Source: Grifola frondosa | Lineage: Eukaryota > Basidiomycota > Agaricomycetes > Polyporales > Grifolaceae | Assembly: GCA_001683735.1 (NCBI GenBank) | Contig: LUGG01000006.1 | Location: forward strand, 930,001-994,000 | Length of the DNA stretch: 64,000 bases | Direction of reading: 5' to 3' | In this document: one piece after another, positions 58,797-64,000 of the stretch | Numbering within the stretch: the first letter of the stretch is position 1 | Layout: each line of letters opens with the position of its first letter | Program-made: the position numbers and the translations under genes | Notes under the pieces: model-generated | The model's database searches: none | What the model saw: only the letters and a program-made list of their open reading frames with translations | What the model was told of the DNA's origin: nothing

Positions 58797-61110
58797 ATGG
58801 CGAACTTCCCAACCTTGTCTACGTTCATAGCGCTTGGGCTTTTTGTCGGTGTTTATGCTGGGATTGGTCCTGTGACGGACTTGCACATCGTCAACGCCGA
58901 CATCGCGCCTGATGGCTACACTCGAGCGGCAGTGCTGGCTGAGGGAACCTTCCCTGGCCCTCTGATTACAGGAAACATGGTGCGCCTGCGAGTCTCTTTT
59001 TGTGCTTCATCCTTGAATAAACCAAAATTATTGTGCAGGGAGATAACTTTCAGATAAACGTTATCGACGAGCTGACGAACGGAACCATGCTCAAGACCAC
59101 AACCATCGTATGTTACCTCCTCGTATGGGGTTAGGGTTTACTCTGGTTAATGTCGTGGCGTGCATTTTGTTCTTTAATTTTAATCTCTAGCATTGGCACG
59201 GTGTATTCCAACATGGAACAAACTGGGCAGATGGTCCTGCATTCGTCAACCAGTGCCCTATTGCATCAGGGAACTCGTTCTTGTACAACTTCGAGGTTTC
59301 CGGCCAAGCTGGTAACTGACATGATCTCACTAAGCTCACATTCTTCCTGGTGTTGATTTATCTTCTGAACTGTCATCAGGTACTTTCTGGTATCATAGTC
59401 ACCTTTCTACGCAATATTGTGACGGTTTGAGGGGACCGCTTGTCGTTTATGACCCCAACGATCCGAACCTCAGTCTATATGATGTTGATAACGGTGAGAA
59501 AAATTTCCAGGTTTGACATATGTGCGCATCTCATCGCTTTATTATTCTAAATCAGATACTACTGTGATCACTCTGGCCGATTGGTACCACACTGCTGCGA
59601 GGTTGGGTCCAGCATTCCCGTGCGTCTCTGCATCGTACCTGACCGGCCAAGATACCTGACAAATGATGTATCTGTAGCCTGGGGTCAGATGCCACTTTGA
59701 TCAACGGTCTAGGCCGTTACCCGGCAGGCAACAACTCCGATTTGGCTGTAATATCTGTCGAATCTGGAAAACGGTTAGTCAATTCGTCACCGCTTGTCAC
59801 CATGTGTATTGTGCTTATGTGCACGGCGTTTCAGCTATCGCTTCCGATTGGTGTCTTTGTCCTGCGACCCTAACTACAACTTCACGATCGATGGTCATGA
59901 CATGACTATCATTGAAGTTGACACGGTCAACACGCAGCCATTGACTGTGGACTCCCTCCAGATCTTCGCAGCCCAACGGTACTCCTTCGTTGTATGTTCC
60001 TTGCCCCAGCATCGATCTTGATATAGCGCTCACGATGTCTCCCATGAATCTCCGGTTATCTCGTAGCTCAATGCTAACCAGCCTGTGGACAACTACTGGA
60101 TCCGTGCTAACCCGAACTTCGGCAACACCGGCTTCGCCGACGGCATCAATTCTGCTATCCTCCGCTATGTCGGCGCTCCGGAGCAACAGCCTACTACCAA
60201 CCAGACCCAGAGCACCAGTCCGCTCAACGAGTTTGACTTGCGCCCCCTGGACAACGCCCCTGCCGTATGCATTTGTTCTGTCCATTCATCTTGCACGGAC
60301 ACTCATGTGTCTTCCCACAGCCCGGTCAGCCGATCGCTGGCGGTGTGGACCTCGCGCTCAACCTTGCCTTCAGCTTCGTACGTATTTGTCAACGCTCTCT
60401 AACTGTGCTCTTACCTAAACGTTTGCCGTCACAGAACGGCACAAATTTCTTCATCAACGGTCAAAACTTCGTTCCCCCGACCGTGCCGGTCCTCCTCCAG
60501 ATCCTCAGTGGCGCGCAGAGCGTGCAGGACCTGCTCCCCCGGAAGCATCTACGCTCTGCCGGCCAACTCCACGATTGAGATCTCTATGCCCGCCACCGCT
60601 GCCGCGCCCGGAGCCCCCCATCCATTCCATCTGCATGGCGTGAGTCACTCGTGCCGATCAGTCCGTCGTTCCTGTATCTCACCCGTATCTCCCGCAGCAC
60701 ACGTTTTCAGTCGTTCGTAGCGCGGGTAGCTCCGAGTACAACTACCAGAACCCGATTCGCCGCGACGTGGTCAGCACCGGCACGCCACAGAACAGCGACA
60801 ACGTCACCATCCGCTTCGAAGTGAGCTTCCCACGGCTGTGCCTCGTTTCACTGTTTCGCGGCCGCTGACTTCCACTTGCGTTGCAGACGAACAACCCTGG
60901 CCCGTGGTTCCTCCATTGCCACATCGACTTCCATCTTGAAGCCGGCTTTGCTGTCGTCTTCGCTGAGGACATACCTGACGTCGCCTCCGTGAACCCTGTT
61001 CCCCGTACGTTGCCTCTGCTAATTTACTTGAATAGATGACTCATTTTGGTGCAGAGGCTTGGAGCGACCTCTGTCCTATCTACGACGCGCTCGACCCTTC
61101 CGACCATTAG
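58797..61110 (+). CDS. Laccase (multicopper oxidase, EC 1.10.3.2), secreted
   Basis: Oxidises phenols, reducing O2 to water; in white-rot fungi it acts outside the cell on lignin-derived phenolics. Thirteen exons: 58797-58979, 59039-59107, 59191-59311, 59380-59493, 59556-59619, 59678-59773, 59835-59991, 60067-60264, 60321-60377, 60435-60639, 60698-60820, 60887-61004, 61055-61110. The signal peptide is [21 protein letters not shown], then [19 protein letters not shown]. All four copper-ligand regions are present: [16 protein letters not shown] (L1), [19 protein letters not shown] (L2), HPFHLHGHTF (L3) and [18 protein letters not shown] (L4). The residue ten after the L4 Cys is Phe, as in high-redox laccases. 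The many introns are usual for Agaricomycete laccases. In the C run near 60535 the count of C shifts the frame ([11 protein letters not shown] expected), probably a base-calling error. The last residues are DALDPSDH. Confidence 0.94.
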
Positions 61111-61707
61111 GTCTTAGGCCCTTTACTGAAGGAATAACTTCATAACTGGACAAATTGTTTTGGGGCATTATGTTATTTATCTGCGGCTGTGTGATCGCCG
61201 ATTGACCAAATGGTCTATGGCGAAAATGGTGCGATGGAAGAGTTGGTTACAAATGTAATTGTCAGGGAGAATGTCATAATGGTGTTGCACCATCGTTGCT
61301 TGATTCGTAGGAGTGATCACGCCGTCGACTGCCCCACCGGACATAAGAATGCCGAGCGGTGATGTTTCGAAGATCAACGCGGAAATTTCTTCATAATATG
61401 GTATTGATAGATGGCGGTCTTCATGGCCGCCGTACGCATGAGGAACAACAATGAAAATTAGCCACACTTTGGGCGGACAATCCTTGGCAAATTGCTACTA
61501 GACCAGATACAACATAAATTAAAAGTCCGGTTGATGCTACATCGACGTGAGAATGATGATTCTGCTACATACCGCATCACTGACGGTCGCTGCGTGCTCA
61601 CATAGATAAGAAGTCGACGCCACCGTGACCACAGCAAGGACATCGCATTGCGCAGCAGCCTTCTACTGAGCAACGGGCCAGGAACGAAGAAGAAGCCTAA
61701 TAATCGA
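61111..61707. other. Convergent intergenic spacer
   Basis: About 600 bases between the 3' ends of the laccase and HUA1-like genes. Short minus ORFs here have no recognisable features. Confidence 0.5.
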
Positions 61708-63174
61708 TTACGCGAACGTCCGCCCGACTCCGCCACACACCGTGCACGTCTGCTCCTCGAAGATGAAGAACGAAGTTACCCCGCTCCCGCCGCACCGCCA
61801 GCACAGCCGCCCGCCGATGCGGGGGTCCCCAGGCCGTACGACCGCCGCGCCGGCAGGAGGTCGGCCCTCCGTCACGCGCACGTTCGACGCGGGATACCAC
61901 GATGCTGGCGGGAATGACGCACGCTGCGTGTGGTCGAGGTACGGGGACATGGGTACACCCCCACCCGCGACGGGGATAATGCGGGCCGCCGCGCCGGGGT
62001 ATGTGCCGCTTGCGCGGGAAGTCGACGCGGCGCGCGACAGGTCGGAGGAAGGCGAAGGTACAGAAGGGGATAGTAGGGGGCGTCCGGAGTAGGATTTCGA
62101 GGTGTGATGTCGGCTGAGCCCGTCCTGCGGTGCATGGAATTTGGGGAGGGGCCGCTGGTACGTGCTCTGTGCGCCCGCGGCAGAGGGCGCGTACGCCATC
62201 GCGGGGCTGTACTTCCGCGCATACTTCTCCCAGCACCGCGAGCACGGGTGGTCGGGGTCGTAGTTCTTGTACCCCGTGTTCTTGCCTATGTAGGACACAT
62301 GCATGGTGAAATGACAAATCATAGGTATGTCGTGATGGACAGATGCCACTCACACTTTGGGCATTCGAAGCCTGGGGGTAGACGAGCAGCTTTCCATGGC
62401 GCAGCAAGGAATGGCCTGGAACTGGTTGGTCGGTCGGACGTGCGTCATCTGCGGCATCGTTACGACGTAGCGCAGGATCTGAGGACGACGTGTGAACTGC
62501 TGAACGAGTTGGTGGCTCTCCGTCAGGCGGCTGATATCGTCGACTCGACGATGATTCGTCCGCAGGACGCTCATATTGTGAACTCGACCCACCAAACAGA
62601 CTGGTGTCGACGTCCCCCCGGCGGCATAAAAATCCCTCGCGAATTCAGATGCCGGCAGAGGAGTGCTGGGGGAATTGGGCGTGGAGCGCGAGCGGTTGTC
62701 TCGCCTGAACGACGGGTGTATCGGAGGTGGCCCGAGACGGCTCTGCGACGTACCAGCGGTCTGTCTCTCCCCTGGAAAACTGCTCCAGTTAGAGCCTGAG
62801 GGTTGAGCGCTCTGCTGTCCCGTAGGGAAGGGCGAGAGGTATTGTGGGACGAGACGTGGGGCTTGCTGGAACGGCCTCCGGGGACCGAGCTCTAGGGTAG
62901 TTTCGCCATTGCGGAGGTCTGGAGCTACTGTGTACGCAGGCGGGAGGTCCTCCGTGAGGGGATCGCTTGTTGCTGCTGCGAGTGGTGGCGCATCGGAACT
63001 TGGTCCCGCGGGGAGATCTTCTGGTGGGGGTGTTGGTGAACGTGCGCGCTGTGAGGCAGGCTCTGCCGTGACAGAATTCCTGATTAATGATGTGGTTCCG
63101 GTTGAGCTGGGCGTAACCGCTGGTGTACGAAACGGATTGTGAGGAGATACCATCTTGTTGCGCAGTGGCTGCAC
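61708..63174 (-). CDS. HUA1-like cytosolic zinc-finger protein
   Basis: HUA1 proteins are poorly understood cytoplasmic fungal proteins linked to actin patches, endocytosis and ubiquitin ligase adaptors in yeast. Exon 1 is 63174-62354 and exon 2 62285-61708. The N-terminal half is proline/serine-rich (SPTPPPEDLPAGPSS, EDLPPAYTVAP). The zinc-binding part spans the intron: FECPKCKNTGYKNYDPDHPC, then SRCWEKYARKYSPAMAYAP. Near the C terminus GDPRIGGRLCWRCGGSG and TCTVCGGVGRTF form a second, DnaJ-like CxxCGGxG pair. EDLPPAY is a PPxY-like motif that could bind a Rsp5-type WW domain (inference). Reading through exon 1 needs one base added in each of two runs, the C6 at 62614-62619 and the G5 at 62374-62378. 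A second ATG at 63153 could also serve as start. Confidence 0.75.
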
Positions 63175-63483
63175 TCGCTGTTCGATAAAACGGGGGCTGG
63201 GACAGAGTTCAGAGGTTTGAGTTCAGGTAGGAGAGAGTGGTGATTTGGTCGTGATGAGAATGTTAGTATCAAGGATATCCCTGCGCCTTCGGCAGTGCAC
63301 CGAGCACCGAGCGGCAATGAATAAGTACTCCGCAGCAAGCATATATGGCGCGCTTTGTTTTGAGCTCGGCGGTGAATGCACATCGAAAATCAGGATCAAG
63401 AGCCGTATCTCAGGCTGTATATTACAATATGCACGAGACCTGTATACTACAAACAAAAAATCCAGACCTATAAGTGCCATCTG
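63175..63483. other. Short spacer between HUA1-like and VPS28 genes
   Basis: Holds the HUA1-like promoter and the VPS28 3' end; both genes are on the minus strand. Nothing else recognised. Confidence 0.5.
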
Positions 63484-64000
63484 CTATGGCGCGTCCTCTT
63501 TGCCGCTGAGACTCCTGAAAAATTCTGCATAGGCATGCTCGATATCAAATGATAGCTGCATAAGCCGTCATTATTAAGAGCAGACTGCATAGGTAAGGAG
63601 ACGCTGCTTGCCTGTCTGGACTGTTCTTCTGTGATTTCTTCTGACGCCTTCATAGCATTCAGGGTGATAAGCCTGGAATGTACAGACAGCATGACGCGGG
63701 GAGTTTGAGAGCATAGAGGAGAGCACGAACCAACCGACCATCTTGCTCCTGCCTTCCCAGTCCTTGCTGCCCTTGAATCGGGCATACCCTGTGACCAGCT
63801 CTTGTAAGATCGGGTGCAGCTGGTCCTTCGCGCGCATTCTCAGCTTCAGCGCGTCCATGAATGTAATGAAGCTCTGCAGATATGAAAGGATGTGTTAAAT
63901 CCATAAGGGGTCTGTTTGGGATAATTATTAGCGTACCTGCGTTGTCTCGGCGACCCATTTGCCCGTCTCCGGGCCTGCCTCACTAGAGTGCTCAACCGTC
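63484..64000 (-). CDS. VPS28: ESCRT-I subunit VPS28, C-terminal part (5' end beyond window)
   Basis: VPS28 is a core subunit of ESCRT-I, which sorts ubiquitinated cargo into multivesicular endosomes; its C-terminal domain contacts ESCRT-II/III. Exons on the minus strand: from beyond 64000 to 63937, 63873-63731, 63672-63612, 63555-63484. Motifs: TGKWVAETTQ, SFITFMDALKLRMRAKDQL, HPILQELVTGYARF, GSKDWEGRSKMVGW, LITLNAMKASEEITEEQSRQ and the end FDIEHAYAEFFRSLSGKEDA with stop TAG at 63484-63486. The family match is very strong. The intron 63611-63556 starts with GC (CAG|GCAAGC) and ends AG, a GC-AG intron; the exon join Q-LSFDIEH is exactly as in the family, so the unusual donor is real if the bases are right. 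Confidence 0.93.

Noticed and set aside
61697..62407. Three overlapping 116-236 codon ORFs on both strands
   Set aside because: GC-rich shadows of the HUA1-like second exon; only the 61708-62285 minus frame has the conserved cysteine motifs.

Overview
The window is nuclear DNA of a filamentous basidiomycete, most likely a wood-decaying Agaricomycete (a Polyporales-like fungus fits best). The evidence is dense 50-70 bp spliceosomal introns, a classic white-rot-type laccase, paired Zn2Cys6 transcription factors of a basidiomycete type, and abundant Plavaka-type transposons. Two landscapes meet near 26.4-27.2 kb.

Left part (1-26.9 kb): AT-richer, transposon-packed DNA with no intact host gene. 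Two inverted arms of about 386 bp (108-493 and 5702-6089), each carrying a tRNA-like sequence, enclose a MITE (1135-1392) and a young minus-strand LTR retrotransposon (2110-5449, TSD CAAAT) that keeps only a retropepsin-like ORF. From 6.0 to 24.7 kb four decayed gene units lie in the same + orientation: a transposase-like gene (6.0-8.0 kb), a gene of an unnamed basidiomycete family (10.0-12.5 kb), a Plavaka transposase split by a 2.5 kb insertion (13.15-19.84 kb), and a second member of the unnamed family (21.1-24.65 kb). The last three are each preceded by a ~190 bp module made of two CACTTCAAGTG-centred hairpins followed by two or more CTGG/CCAG hairpins whose arms covary. A second, GC-rich copy of the MITE (26685-26948) marks the edge; the two MITE copies differ mainly by CpG to TpG/CpA changes.

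Right part (27-64 kb): compact gene-rich DNA. In order: amino acid permease (-), two weak hypothetical ORFs (-), GPATCH1-type G-patch protein (+), Mak11/PAK1IP1 WD40 protein (-), mitochondrial GatA amidotransferase subunit (+), two tandem paralogous Zn2Cys6 regulators (-,-), a divergent CK2 alpha kinase (-), a GLTP-type glycolipid transfer protein (+), a protein with four CCHC zinc-finger-like repeats (+), a possible small secreted protein (-), a laccase (+), a HUA1-like protein (-) and the 3' part of VPS28 (-, running off the right edge). These are mostly housekeeping genes, not a metabolic cluster: ribosome biogenesis and splicing (Mak11, GPATCH1), mitochondrial translation (GatA), endosomal sorting (VPS28, HUA1), lipid transfer, plus one secreted oxidase.

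Ten apparent one-base (in one case possibly two-base) frameshifts interrupt otherwise well-conserved genes. Most sit in short G or C runs, and the two LTRs of the retrotransposon also differ only by one-base indels. Uncorrected long-read sequencing error is the simplest explanation, so the 'breaks' in the right half should not be read as pseudogenes.
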